From positions 1 to 20,459 of the forward strand of contig DATADC010000026.1 of the NCBI GenBank assembly GCA_036258735.1: 20,459 bases of DNA, read 5' to 3'. The notes under the pieces are model-generated. The model did not search any database. It was not told where the DNA came from and saw only the letters and a list, made by a program, of their open reading frames with translations. The translations under genes and the position numbers were made by a program. The stretch comes from JAPSGM01 sp036258735 (lineage in GTDB: Bacteria > Chloroflexota > Limnocylindria > QHBO01). Of the stretch, positions 6,601 to 13,008 are shown in pieces (the stretch's first letter is position 1; each line of letters starts with the position of its first letter).

Positions 6601-7661
6601 GGCTGCGGGACCAGGTCTTCGCCGGCTGCGACGAGGACCTCGTTCAGCAGCGTCAGGTCATAGATGCCGTCAAAGCTGCGCTCTTCCAGCAGGCCGAGCG
6701 CCTGTGCATCGGCGGCCGATTCGGCCAGGGAGGAGGCGATGGGGTCATTGGTAAAGGTCAGCTTGTCCCACGCGGCTGCCACGACATCGGCGTCGAGCTC
6801 GGAGCCGGTCAGCTCGGCGATGGCCTGGCGCACCATGCGCTGCGACTCCTCGGGCTCCGCATTGACGAAGCCGTTGGCCTCTACCTGCCCGACCAGGAGG
6901 TCCTTCACCACGTCGGGGTGGTCCTCGAGGAACTGTGTAGCGACGATCAGGTGGGTCGTCACGAAGTCGCCGTCCGGCCACAGCTCGGCCTCATCAACCA
7001 GCACGTGCCCTCCGGCCTCCTCGACCATCCTGGTCGCCCACGGCTCGGGGACCCAGGCGCCGGCGAGCTCGACGGCGCCGAAGGCGGTCAGAATGTCCCC
7101 GTTGGCCTGCGGCAGGATCTCGACGTCGCCGCCACCCTCCAGCGTCGTCTCATACCCCTGCTCCGCCAGCCATGCGCGAAGGGCGACGTCCTGGGTGTTC
7201 CCGAGCTGTGGCGAAGCGAGCCGGGCGCCGGCCAACTGCTCCGGCGAAGTGATCTCCTGGCGTACGACCAGCGCGGCGCCGCCCGACGTAGCCCCCGAGA
7301 TGATCCGAATGGCCTGACCATTGGATTCCGCGAACGCGTTCAGGGCTGGATTGGGGCCGATGTAGCTGGCGTCCAGCGCGCCGCTGAAGATGGCCTCGAT
7401 CGCGTCGCCACCGGCGTTGAAGGTGTGCAGCTCGAGCCGCACGCCATCCCCGAGCGCGTCGGCGAAGAGGCCGCGCTCGAGCCCCACGATGGCCGTAGCG
7501 TGGGTGATGTTGGGGAAGTAGCCCAGGCGGACGGTGGTGCCCGACGCGCCCTCGGCGGTGGGCGAGCAGGCGGCCACTATGAGTGCGGTGCTTACCCAAA
7601 CGGCGGCGACAGCATGTCTCCAAATGAAGACCAACCGGGATAACCTGCTCAATTTAGGCAT
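6597..7661 (-). CDS. ABC transporter substrate-binding lipoprotein, SsuA/TauA-like (probably sulfonates)
   Basis: 354 aa. The N-terminus is basic then hydrophobic and ends in a lipobox VAAC (Cys32), so the protein is anchored outside the membrane. The mature part fits the NMT1/SsuA-like periplasmic-binding fold: VRLGYFPNITHATAIVGLERG, FNAGGDAIEAIFSGALDASYIGPNPALNAF, the central LASPQLGNTQDVALRAWL and GAWVPEPWATRM. These blocks are closest, from memory, to proteins annotated as aliphatic-sulfonate binding in Actinomycetota; the exact ligand cannot be proven by eye. The ATG at 7661 follows a weak AGGT ribosome site and lies about 24 bases after the start of transcription predicted from the promoter at 7692-7719. 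The ATPase gene follows with an ATGA overlap. A cysteine-free Rrf2 regulator lies at the far end of the operon. Confidence 0.9.
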   Translation of the reverse strand: MPKLSRLSRLVFIWRHAVAAVWVSTALIVAACSPTAEGASGTTVRLGYFPNITHATAIVGLERGLFADALGDGVRLELHTFNAGGDAIEAIFSGALDASYIGPNPALNAFAESNGQAIRIISGATSGGAALVVRQEITSPEQLAGARLASPQLGNTQDVALRAWLAEQGYETTLEGGGDVEILPQANGDILTAFGAVELAGAWVPEPWATRMVEEAGGHVLVDEAELWPDGDFVTTHLIVATQFLEDHPDVVKDLLVGQVEANGFVNAEPEESQRMVRQAIAELTGSELDADVVAAAWDKLTFTNDPIASSLAESAADAQALGLLEERSFDGIYDLTLLNEVLVAAGEDLVPQP

Positions 7662-7691
7662 GTTGACCTACTTCATCGGGAATCGCCCGCC

Positions 7692-7719
7692 ATTCTGCCA
7701 CGGGATGTCAAGCCGTCAA
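7692..7719 (-). promoter_or_regulatory. Promoter of the sulfonate-type ABC operon
   Basis: On the minus strand TTGACG (7714-7719) is followed after 16 bases by CAGAAT (7692-7697), a good housekeeping-sigma match. Transcription would start near 7686, about 24 bases before the binding-protein ATG. A short inverted repeat, CGGG-N5-CCCG at 7677-7689, covers the predicted start and could be an operator, but arms this short are common in this base composition. A second TTGACA lies within the spacer and gives no good -10. Confidence 0.55.
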
Positions 7720-7769
7720 TGCGAAACATGGCCCAAGGCCGCTCAGGTGGCGCGGGCGGAGGGGAAGGA

Positions 7770-7845
7770 TGGAGCGGGAGACGGGATTCGAACCCGCGAC
7801 ATTCTGCTTGGGAAGCAGACACTCTGCCAACTGAGTTACTCCCGC
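7770..7845 (-). tRNA. tRNA-Gly, anticodon CCC
   Basis: A full cloverleaf of 76 nt on the minus strand with encoded CCA. The acceptor arms GCGGGAG and CTCCCGC pair perfectly. The D arm is ACTC/GAGT. The anticodon stem TCTGC/GCAGA encloses TTCCCAA, giving anticodon CCC (codon GGG). The T stem GCGGG/CCCGT encloses TTCGAAT. A discriminator T precedes CCA. In a genome this rich in GC a CCC isoacceptor for GGG codons is expected. It has its own promoter and lies between the ABC operon and the divergent M28 peptidase gene. Confidence 0.97.
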
Positions 7846-7855
7846 TGGCGACGGC

Positions 7856-7884
7856 ATTCTAGCGCCGCAGCACTGCGCCGCCAA
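7856..7884 (-). promoter_or_regulatory. Promoter of tRNA-Gly
   Basis: On the minus strand TTGGCG (7879-7884), a 17-base spacer, then TAGAAT (7856-7861). The -10 box ends ten bases before the first base of the tRNA, so the primary transcript would need only a very short 5' leader removed. Confidence 0.7.
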
Positions 7885-7931
7885 GGCCGTCCATCGAACC
7901 TCGGCGGCCATGTCGGAGTAACCAAGGGCAC

Positions 7932-9437
7932 ATGAGCCCCAGACCGATGCGGCCGCCCCGGCGCGGCCTCGTGCCGCTCTGCGCCTGGCTCGTCCTGGGA
8001 CTGGCCGGGTGCGGAACGATCCTGCCATCCGGCGCCGCCACGAGCTCGGCGGAGCCTTCCACGGACGCCGAATCGGGGCCTGCGGCCGCCAGCGCGTCGG
8101 CGTATACGCTGTCCTCCATCGACCTCGGCGGCGACATCGCCGCTCCGGCGATCCGTCGCCACCTGGAGGCGCTGAATGCCATCGCCGCGGAGCACGGCGG
8201 CATTCGGACCTCGGGCACTCCCGGCTATGACGCATCGGTGGACTACGTCGTCGGCGAGCTTCGGGCCATCGGCTACGAGGTCAGCACGCCGGAATTCGAG
8301 ATGGACACCTTTGCCGAGCTGCCTGGCGGCACGTTGACGGTCAGCCAGGGCGGTCCGGCCTTTGCGGCCGGGGACCACACGCACGCCATGATCTACTCGG
8401 CCGATGGAGAGGTGACGGCGCCGGTGGCGACCGTCGGCTTCCCCGACTCCGCCGGGGGCGAGGGCGATCAGGGCTGCTCCGAGGCCGACTGGGACGAGTT
8501 CCCCGATGGAGCGATCGCGCTGACGCCACCGGGCCCGTGCCTGCGGCGCGACACGGTGCTCCATGCCCAGGAAGCGGGTGCGGCAGGGCTCGTGGTGGCG
8601 AACGAGGATTGGGAGCCGGGAGAGGCCCGCCGTCCGACGCTGCTCTTCCCCGACCAGATCGAGATCCCGGTCCTATCGGTCGTGGACGAGGTCGGCGATG
8701 CCCTCGCCGAGGCCGCCGAGGACGGTGCCGAGGTGCGCATCAGCGTCGATACCGAGATCGGCACCGCCACGGTGCGCAACGTCGTCGCGGAGCACGGCTC
8801 GGAAGGCCCGGTGGTCATGGTCGGCGGGCACCTCGACTCGGTGCTTGACGGGCCCGGCATCAACGACAACGGATCTGGCGTGGCGGCCGCGCTGGAGGTC
8901 GCGCACCTGCTCGTGGACGCCGGCCATCCGGGGACCGTGCGGGTGGGGTTCTGGGCCGCCGAGGAGTTCGGCCTGCACGGCTCGCGCGACTACGTCACCG
9001 GCCTGGTGCCCGAGGATATCGACGAGATCGCGGCGTACATCAACCTCGACATGCTCGGCTCGGTTAACGGCGTGCCGATCGTGTACAGCAACGCGGGCGC
9101 GGCCAGCGGCTCGAGCGACATCACCGCGTTCCTGGCGGCGTACCTCGAGGCACAGGGCATCGGCGCCCACCCACAGGACCTGGGCACCGGCTCGGACCAC
9201 TTCTTCTTCCAGGAGGCCGGCGTGCCGACCGGCGGCATCTTCTCGGGCGCCAGCGAGGAGAAGACCACGGACCAGGCGGCCGCGTTCGGCGGTGAGGCCG
9301 GCGAGCCGCTGGACCCGTGCTACCACCTGGCCTGTGACACGCTCGATAACGTCGACGCCGAGCGGGTCGCCGCATATGCGCAGGGCGCCGCGGCGGCCAT
9401 GTGGGTGATCGCTGCCGGAGAGCTGCCGCCCGCCTAG
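7932..9437 (+). CDS. M28 family zinc aminopeptidase with PA domain, lipoprotein
   Basis: 501 aa. The signal peptide ends in a lipobox LAGC (Cys27), followed by a Ser/Ala-rich spacer, so it is anchored on the outer face of the membrane. Residues about 130-270 form a protease-associated (PA) insertion, including AQEAGAAGLVVANED. The catalytic M28 core shows the co-catalytic two-zinc site: His300 (GGHLDS), Asp312 (INDNGSG), the Glu344-Glu345 pair (WAAEEFGLHGS), Asp373 (NLDMLG) and His465 (CYHLACDT), with Cys463/Cys468 placed to form a disulfide. This matches bacterial aminopeptidases of the Streptomyces griseus type, which remove N-terminal residues from extracellular peptides. The ATG at 7932 has an AAGGG ribosome site just upstream. 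The end overlaps by four bases (CTAG) the end of the convergent cyclic-nucleotide-binding protein gene. Confidence 0.95.
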   Translation: MSPRPMRPPRRGLVPLCAWLVLGLAGCGTILPSGAATSSAEPSTDAESGPAAASASAYTLSSIDLGGDIAAPAIRRHLEALNAIAAEHGGIRTSGTPGYDASVDYVVGELRAIGYEVSTPEFEMDTFAELPGGTLTVSQGGPAFAAGDHTHAMIYSADGEVTAPVATVGFPDSAGGEGDQGCSEADWDEFPDGAIALTPPGPCLRRDTVLHAQEAGAAGLVVANEDWEPGEARRPTLLFPDQIEIPVLSVVDEVGDALAEAAEDGAEVRISVDTEIGTATVRNVVAEHGSEGPVVMVGGHLDSVLDGPGINDNGSGVAAALEVAHLLVDAGHPGTVRVGFWAAEEFGLHGSRDYVTGLVPEDIDEIAAYINLDMLGSVNGVPIVYSNAGAASGSSDITAFLAAYLEAQGIGAHPQDLGTGSDHFFFQEAGVPTGGIFSGASEEKTTDQAAAFGGEAGEPLDPCYHLACDTLDNVDAERVAAYAQGAAAAMWVIAAGELPPA

Positions 9438-9856
9438 TTCGCGGCGTCCGGGTCGAGGTGGCGGACGCGGTTGGCCAGGGCGTTCATCACCTGGCTCGCC
9501 ACCTCCGGGAACTCTTCCATCATCGAGTGGAAGTCCCGGTGGCTGATCACCAGCACGCTCGACGGCTCCTCGGTCGTAACAGTCGCCGTCCGCGGGCCCC
9601 CGTCGACGAGGGCGATCTCGCCGAAGAAGTCACCGGCGCCCAGCGTGTTGAGCCGCCTGCCGTCGCGCTCCACCGAGACGCTGCCTCGCACCAGCACCAT
9701 CATGTCCGACCCGGTCTCTCCCTGGCGCATGAGGACCTTTCCGGCCGGCACGTCCACCTCGTCAGCCAGCTGGCCGAGGCGTTCGAGGCGCCGGCGGTCA
9801 AAGCTGCTGAACAGCGGAACGCGATGCAAAAGGTCCAGCTTCTCGTCGCGGGCCAC
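9434..9856 (-). CDS. Stand-alone cyclic nucleotide-binding domain protein (no DNA-binding domain)
   Basis: 140 aa from the GTG at 9856, chosen because GGAGGAG lies about five bases upstream; the frame is open to 9967, but that part is basic low-complexity sequence. The protein is one CRP/cNMP-binding fold: LHRVPLFSSFDRRRLERLGQ, GKVLMRQGETGSDMMVLVRGSVSV, then the phosphate-binding cassette GDFFGEIALVDGGPRTATV with the Glu and Arg that contact ribose and phosphate in CRP-type domains. The last helix ends at about residue 135 and no winged helix follows, so it is not a complete CRP regulator. It could be a cAMP or c-di-GMP sensor acting through a partner protein, or a degenerate domain used for binding. 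It shares the four bases CTAG with the convergent M28 peptidase gene. Confidence 0.88.
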   Translation of the reverse strand: MARDEKLDLLHRVPLFSSFDRRRLERLGQLADEVDVPAGKVLMRQGETGSDMMVLVRGSVSVERDGRRLNTLGAGDFFGEIALVDGGPRTATVTTEEPSSVLVISHRDFHSMMEEFPEVASQVMNALANRVRHLDPDAAN

Positions 9857-9880
9857 GCCACTCCTCCGTCGGTGAGCGCG

Positions 9881-9909
9881 AGGATACGCGTTCGGCAGCG
9901 TGCGCTGAA
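9881..9909 (-). promoter_or_regulatory. Possible promoter of the cyclic nucleotide-binding gene
   Basis: On the minus strand TTCAGC (9904-9909), 17 bases, then TATCCT (9881-9886), about 25 bases before the GTG. The -10 is fair and the -35 weak. It lies beside the divergent promoter of the metallopeptidase gene in a 137-bp intergenic gap. Confidence 0.4.
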
Positions 9910-9918
9910 GGCTGAACG

Positions 9919-9947
9919 TTGACGTGGCGGGCGACGCGGCGTAGCGT
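9919..9947 (+). promoter_or_regulatory. Probable promoter of the secreted metallopeptidase gene
   Basis: TTGACG (9919-9924), a 17-base spacer, then TAGCGT (9942-9947), which fits the TAnnnT type of -10 in GC-rich genomes. The start of transcription would be near 9954, giving a leader of about 40 bases that contains the AGGAGG ribosome site of the gene at 9994. Confidence 0.5.
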
Positions 9948-9993
9948 CGCTGCGCCGCCCGCTTCACTCCTCAGCCCAGGAGGTTCAGCCCAG

Positions 9994-11043
9994 ATGCCCG
10001 TTTCCCGGTCCGCGCGCAGGCTCACGCCCGTCCTGCTGGTCATGACACTGATCGTAAGCTCGGCCGTCGCTCAGGCCAAGCAACCGCCACCGCCGTGCGA
10101 GACCGTCCTGGGAAAGGTCTTCATCCCGAATCCGGTTGCCACGACCGGGGATAACACGTTGCGGGACCGCAAGGATTCCGACCAGGCGGTCCTCAACGCC
10201 GAGCGCGTCACGGTGAAGCTCACCGGGCTGGACGGCTCCGGTTACCTGCGCGGCAGGTGGGCGGTCGTCGTCTCCGAGACGGGCGATCCCGCCTACGAGA
10301 CGGACTGCACCTACTTCTACACCCGTCGTGACGACCGGTTCGAGCAGGTGATGGCCTACTGGTGGGTCACCAAGTCGCAGCAATACCTGCGCTCGCTGGG
10401 CTTCGGCACCGGTGCCTTTCCCGCTGTCAACGCCGATCGGCAGCGGGTCCGCATCAACCAGTGGGGCATCGACAACTCGTTCGCGACCACCCACCCGCGT
10501 GACGAGATGCGCTTCGGCAAGGGCGGGGTGGACGACGCCGAGGACGGTGACGTGATCCTGCACGAGCTGGGGCACCAGATTCACTTCAGCCAGTCCGACA
10601 CGTTCTTCAGCTCGGCGGAGGCCGGTGCCATCAGCGAGGGTTTCGGCGACTACTGGGCCTTCACGGTCAGCAAGAAGGTGATGGCCCAGTTCGGGCTTGG
10701 GCCGCAGTTTGACGAGGCGTGCATCGCCAAGTGGGACGCCACTAGCTACGACTCGAACCCGGCCAACGGCATCTGTCTGCGGCGCATCGATCAGGACCTG
10801 ACCTATCCCGACGACCTGGTCGGCCAGGTGCACGCCGACGGCCGCATCTGGTCGCGAGCCTTGTACGACCTGCACCACGCCATCGGGCAGGTGCGCGCCG
10901 ACACGGCCGTGCTGGCGGCGCAGTTCGGCTGGACGGGGACGACCATGCCGCACCTGGCCAAGCGCATCGTGGCCCGCGCCGAGGCTCTCTATGGCCAGGG
11001 CGACGAGGCTGAGGCGGTCTTCGAGGAGCGTGGCATCCTCTAG
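9994..11043 (+). CDS. Secreted zinc metallopeptidase (gluzincin, HELGH), M36/M4-like
   Basis: 349 aa from the ATG at 9994, which follows the ribosome site CAGGAGG at 9977-9983. An earlier in-frame ATG at 9919 would sit inside the predicted promoter. The N-terminus is a cleavable signal peptide (RRLTPVLLVMTLIVSSAVAQA). The catalytic helix is VILHELGHQIHF, with His190, Glu191 and His194, and the third zinc ligand is probably Glu215 in AISEGFGDYWAF, the arrangement seen in gluzincins such as fungalysin (M36). Cys35 and Cys105 may form a disulfide. It is shorter than M4/M36 proteases because there is no long propeptide. A later segment, DGRIWSRALYDLHHAIG, resembles the C-terminal helical lobe of these enzymes. 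It is an extracellular protease by inference; the precise family is uncertain. Confidence 0.88.
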   Translation: MPVSRSARRLTPVLLVMTLIVSSAVAQAKQPPPPCETVLGKVFIPNPVATTGDNTLRDRKDSDQAVLNAERVTVKLTGLDGSGYLRGRWAVVVSETGDPAYETDCTYFYTRRDDRFEQVMAYWWVTKSQQYLRSLGFGTGAFPAVNADRQRVRINQWGIDNSFATTHPRDEMRFGKGGVDDAEDGDVILHELGHQIHFSQSDTFFSSAEAGAISEGFGDYWAFTVSKKVMAQFGLGPQFDEACIAKWDATSYDSNPANGICLRRIDQDLTYPDDLVGQVHADGRIWSRALYDLHHAIGQVRADTAVLAAQFGWTGTTMPHLAKRIVARAEALYGQGDEAEAVFEERGIL

Positions 11044-11046
11044 CCC

Positions 11047-11724
11047 TCAGCAGTCGACGTCGAAGCCGCCGTTGGGGTGCTGGATCACCTTGCAGGCGTA
11101 GCGCACCTGCTCCAGGCTGGCGTCCAGCGTGGGCGCCAGCTCCAGGACGCGCCCGTCGACGGCGACTGATCCCCACGCGACGGCCGGCGCCATACCGGTG
11201 TGCGAGAAGGTGTTGACCCGTGCGCCGTGCTTCTCCTCCGGCGGGAACCAGCCTTGCCCGCTGACCCGGCTGCGCTCGAACGCGGCAGTCGGCTGCCAGG
11301 CAATTTCCACGGCGATCTCGACCGCGTCGCCGTTCGAGTCTGTGCCGGGCAGGGTGGCCGTCACCGCGGCCGAGTCGAATCGGGCGCTGCTGCGCAGGCT
11401 GTCGAACGACATGCCATCGGCGCTGTACGTGACCGGGTAGCCCTTGGGCCCGATCGCGGCGCAGGCGTCGCGCGCCACGACGAGCACGCCCACCAGGCCC
11501 TGCTTGTTCACCGCCGCATGGCGATTGACGAACTTGCCGTCCATGGCGCTGACGTACACCTCCAGCTGCTCGCAGCCGGTTACGTGGACGAACGTTGCCC
11601 CCGCGTGCCGCGAGCGCACGACGCGCGCCCAGTCGTCCACGCGTGCGCCGGTCGCGGCCGGGATGGCGGCCAGGAGCAGGCCAAGGCTGAGGAGGGCGGC
11701 GGCATATCGGGCTCGGCGCGGCAT
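11047..11724 (-). CDS. Secreted protein of unknown function
   Basis: 225 aa from the ATG at 11724, preceded by GGAGG about nine bases upstream. The N-terminus (MPRRARYAAALLSLGLLLAA) is a signal peptide probably cut after ATGA. The mature protein has four cysteines, two in the first part (TGCEQLEVYV and DACAAIG) and two at the end (YACKVI and the final DVDC), suggesting disulfides. Beta-strand-like stretches such as SAAVTATLPGTDSNGDAVEIAVEIAW suggest a beta-sandwich. I do not recognise a family or active site. It is convergent with the metallopeptidase gene (3 bp between stop codons) and lies 98 bp downstream of rsgA on the same strand, with a hairpin just before its ribosome site. Confidence 0.8.
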   Translation of the reverse strand: MPRRARYAAALLSLGLLLAAIPAATGARVDDWARVVRSRHAGATFVHVTGCEQLEVYVSAMDGKFVNRHAAVNKQGLVGVLVVARDACAAIGPKGYPVTYSADGMSFDSLRSSARFDSAAVTATLPGTDSNGDAVEIAVEIAWQPTAAFERSRVSGQGWFPPEEKHGARVNTFSHTGMAPAVAWGSVAVDGRVLELAPTLDASLEQVRYACKVIQHPNGGFDVDC

Positions 11725-11738
11725 GGGTGCAAGCCTCC

Positions 11739-11757
11739 AGGTCCGAGCGCCGGACCT
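11739..11757 (-). promoter_or_regulatory. Hairpin abutting the ribosome site of the secreted-protein gene
   Basis: Perfect 7-bp arms (AGGTCCG and CGGACCT) enclose a five-base loop. In the minus-strand transcript the hairpin ends directly before the GGAGG at 11734-11738. There is no T-run, so it is not a classical terminator. It may shape ribosome access or protect a processed 5' end, or be a protein-binding operator. Confidence 0.4.
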
Positions 11758-11822
11758 CGTGCCCCGGCTTGGCTCGTTCGCCGCCCAAGACGAACGGGCA
11801 GCCTCCGGTTGTTGCGGCGCGC

Positions 11823-12779
11823 CTATTCCTGGGCGAGCATCAGCCGGCGGTAGGAGTCGTATCGCTCGGGCGGCACGTGGCCGGCGTCCACGGCGGCCCG
11901 GACGGCGCAGCGCGGCTCGTGCAGGTGGCGGCAGTCGTTGAAGCCGCAGCTGCCCAGATGTGCCACGAACTCGGGGAAGCACCACGCCAGCTCGTCCAGC
12001 GGGATCTGCCACAGGCCCAGCTCACGGAGGCCGGGCGTATCGGCCACGTAGCCGCCGCCGGGAAGCGCCAGGGCATGCAGCTCGGCCGAGGTGGTCGTGT
12101 GACGACCCTTGTGCAGCGCCTCGCTGACGTCGCCGGTGGCCAGCCGCAGGCCGGGCTGCACCGCGTTGAGCAGCGTCGACTTCCCGACGCCGGACGGACC
12201 GGCCACCACGCTGGTCATGCCCGCCAGCCGATCGGCCAGCCCCTCAATGCCGATGCCTTCGCGAGCCGAAACGTAGTGGACCTCGTAGCCGATGTCCTCG
12301 TAGAGGCCGAAGAGGACGCTGGCGCGGTCGACGCCCACGAGGTCGACCTTGTTGGCCACGATCACGGCTTGGACCTCGTTGTGCTCGGCAACGACCAGGA
12401 AGCGATCGAGCATGCGCAGGTGTGGCATCGGATCGGCGCAGGCGAAGACGGCGAGCACCTGGTCGACGTTGGCGACCAGCATGTCCTCCTTCCAAGTGCC
12501 GCGCGGACCCGGCTGGCGGCGGCTGAACCGGCTGCGGCGCGGCTCGACCTCCTCGATCATCCCTGTGCCGTCGGCCAAGGCCGTGACCCGCACGCGATCG
12601 CCGATGACCGCCAGGTCAGTCGCCTGCTGTTCCTTCTTGACCCGGCCTCGCAGCCGGCACTCGAGGTCGCGGCCGTCGTCGGCGCGGACCGTGTAGAAGC
12701 CGCTGCGCGCCCGGAGGATGGTTCCGGACAGCGTGGCGGGGGCCGCGGCGCTCACCGCGGCAGCGGATGCTGTACTCAA
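11823..12779 (-). CDS. rsgA: Ribosome small subunit biogenesis GTPase RsgA (YjeQ)
   Basis: 318 aa circularly permuted GTPase that helps finish 30S subunit assembly. An OB-fold domain occupies about residues 15-80. The GTPase motifs then come in the permuted order G4 NKVD (143-146), G5 SA (171-172), G1 GPSGVGKS (194-201) and G3 DTPG (247-250). The C-terminal zinc finger is complete: Cys278, Cys283, His285 and Cys291 in the pattern CxxxxCxHxxxxxC. The start is a TTG at 12779 with GGAG about eight bases upstream; a GTG nine codons in is an alternative. The leader contains a good promoter, an 18-codon ORF and stems that could block the ribosome site, suggesting post-transcriptional control. The gene is divergent from the flavoprotein gene at 13009. 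Confidence 0.95.
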   Translation of the reverse strand: MSTASAAAVSAAAPATLSGTILRARSGFYTVRADDGRDLECRLRGRVKKEQQATDLAVIGDRVRVTALADGTGMIEEVEPRRSRFSRRQPGPRGTWKEDMLVANVDQVLAVFACADPMPHLRMLDRFLVVAEHNEVQAVIVANKVDLVGVDRASVLFGLYEDIGYEVHYVSAREGIGIEGLADRLAGMTSVVAGPSGVGKSTLLNAVQPGLRLATGDVSEALHKGRHTTTSAELHALALPGGGYVADTPGLRELGLWQIPLDELAWCFPEFVAHLGSCGFNDCRHLHEPRCAVRAAVDAGHVPPERYDSYRRLMLAQE

Positions 12780-12787
12780 GGGTGGTT

Positions 12788-12822
12788 CTCCACTCGACGG
12801 TTGCTGAGCTGGGCGGGTGGAG
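12788..12822 (-). promoter_or_regulatory. Possible stem sequestering the rsgA ribosome site
   Basis: In the rsgA transcript CTCCAC (12817-12822) can pair with GTGGAG (12788-12793) across a 23-base loop. The second arm contains the GGAG presumed to be the rsgA ribosome site. A 6-bp stem alone is weak evidence, but it lies in a leader with another hairpin and a small ORF. Confidence 0.35.
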
Positions 12823-12833
12823 CGCGCCCGACG

Positions 12834-12854
12834 CGAGCCTGTTGGTGAGGCTCG
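12834..12854 (-). promoter_or_regulatory. Hairpin just after the leader ORF upstream of rsgA
   Basis: Perfect 7-bp arms CGAGCCT and AGGCTCG enclose a seven-base loop, starting five bases after the stop of the 18-codon ORF. The last codons of that ORF (GGCTC then TGAGCC) could pair with the same arms, so alternative structures depending on ribosome position are possible. No T-run follows. Confidence 0.45.
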
Positions 12855-12859
12855 GTGGC

Positions 12860-12916
12860 TCAGAGCCGGTGCGGAGCCTCTGGCAGGCGTGGGCGCGCGA
12901 ACGAGACGGTGCTCAT
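12860..12916 (-). CDS. Candidate 18-residue leader peptide upstream of rsgA
   Basis: The ORF reads MSTVSFARPRLPEAPHRL and stops. The ATG at 12916 has a convincing ribosome site (GAAAGGAG, about eight bases upstream) and lies about 33 bases after the start of transcription predicted from a strong promoter, so it is the first ORF on the rsgA transcript. It ends 80 bases before the rsgA TTG. The sequence is basic and proline-containing (three Arg, three Pro, one His) and resembles no protein I know. It could be a regulatory upstream ORF acting by ribosome position, or a small peptide in its own right. Confidence 0.45.
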   Translation of the reverse strand: MSTVSFARPRLPEAPHRL

Positions 12917-12955
12917 CGGTTCGGCTCCTTTCGCCTGCGGGTCCAGGTTCGCGCG

Positions 12956-12985
12956 ACCGTAACCGCTGGCGCCCGGCGGTGTCAA
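12956..12985 (-). promoter_or_regulatory. Promoter of the rsgA transcript
   Basis: On the minus strand a perfect TTGACA (12980-12985), an 18-base spacer, then TACGGT (12956-12961). Transcription would start near 12949. The leader to the rsgA start is about 170 bases, unusually long for this compact window, and contains the small ORF and two stems. Confidence 0.6.
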
Positions 12986-12996
12986 CGGCGGCGACC

Positions 12997-13002
12997 TAGG
13001 AT
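12997..13002 (+). promoter_or_regulatory. Possible -10 of a leaderless transcript for the flavoprotein gene
   Basis: TAGGAT lies six bases before the ATG at 13009, so transcription would begin at or beside the start codon. There is no recognisable -35. A weak AGG could serve as a ribosome site instead, so this is one of two readings. Confidence 0.3.
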
Positions 13003-13008
13003 GGCCCG

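Noticed and set aside
5116..6663. 515-codon plus-strand open frame opposite the ABC permease and ATPase genes
   Set aside because: Its composition is Arg/Ser/Pro-rich shadow sequence, and the opposite strand encodes clear ABC transporter motifs throughout.
7534..7935. Plus-strand open frame containing GAGDGIRTRDILLGKQ
   Set aside because: This is the well-known spurious translation of a tRNA gene read on the opposite strand; it spans tRNA-Gly(CCC) and its promoter.
11775..11796. Hairpin CGTTCG-N10-CGAACG after rsgA as a terminator
   Set aside because: The stem is only 6 bp with a 10-base loop and no T-run follows, so it does not qualify as an intrinsic terminator.
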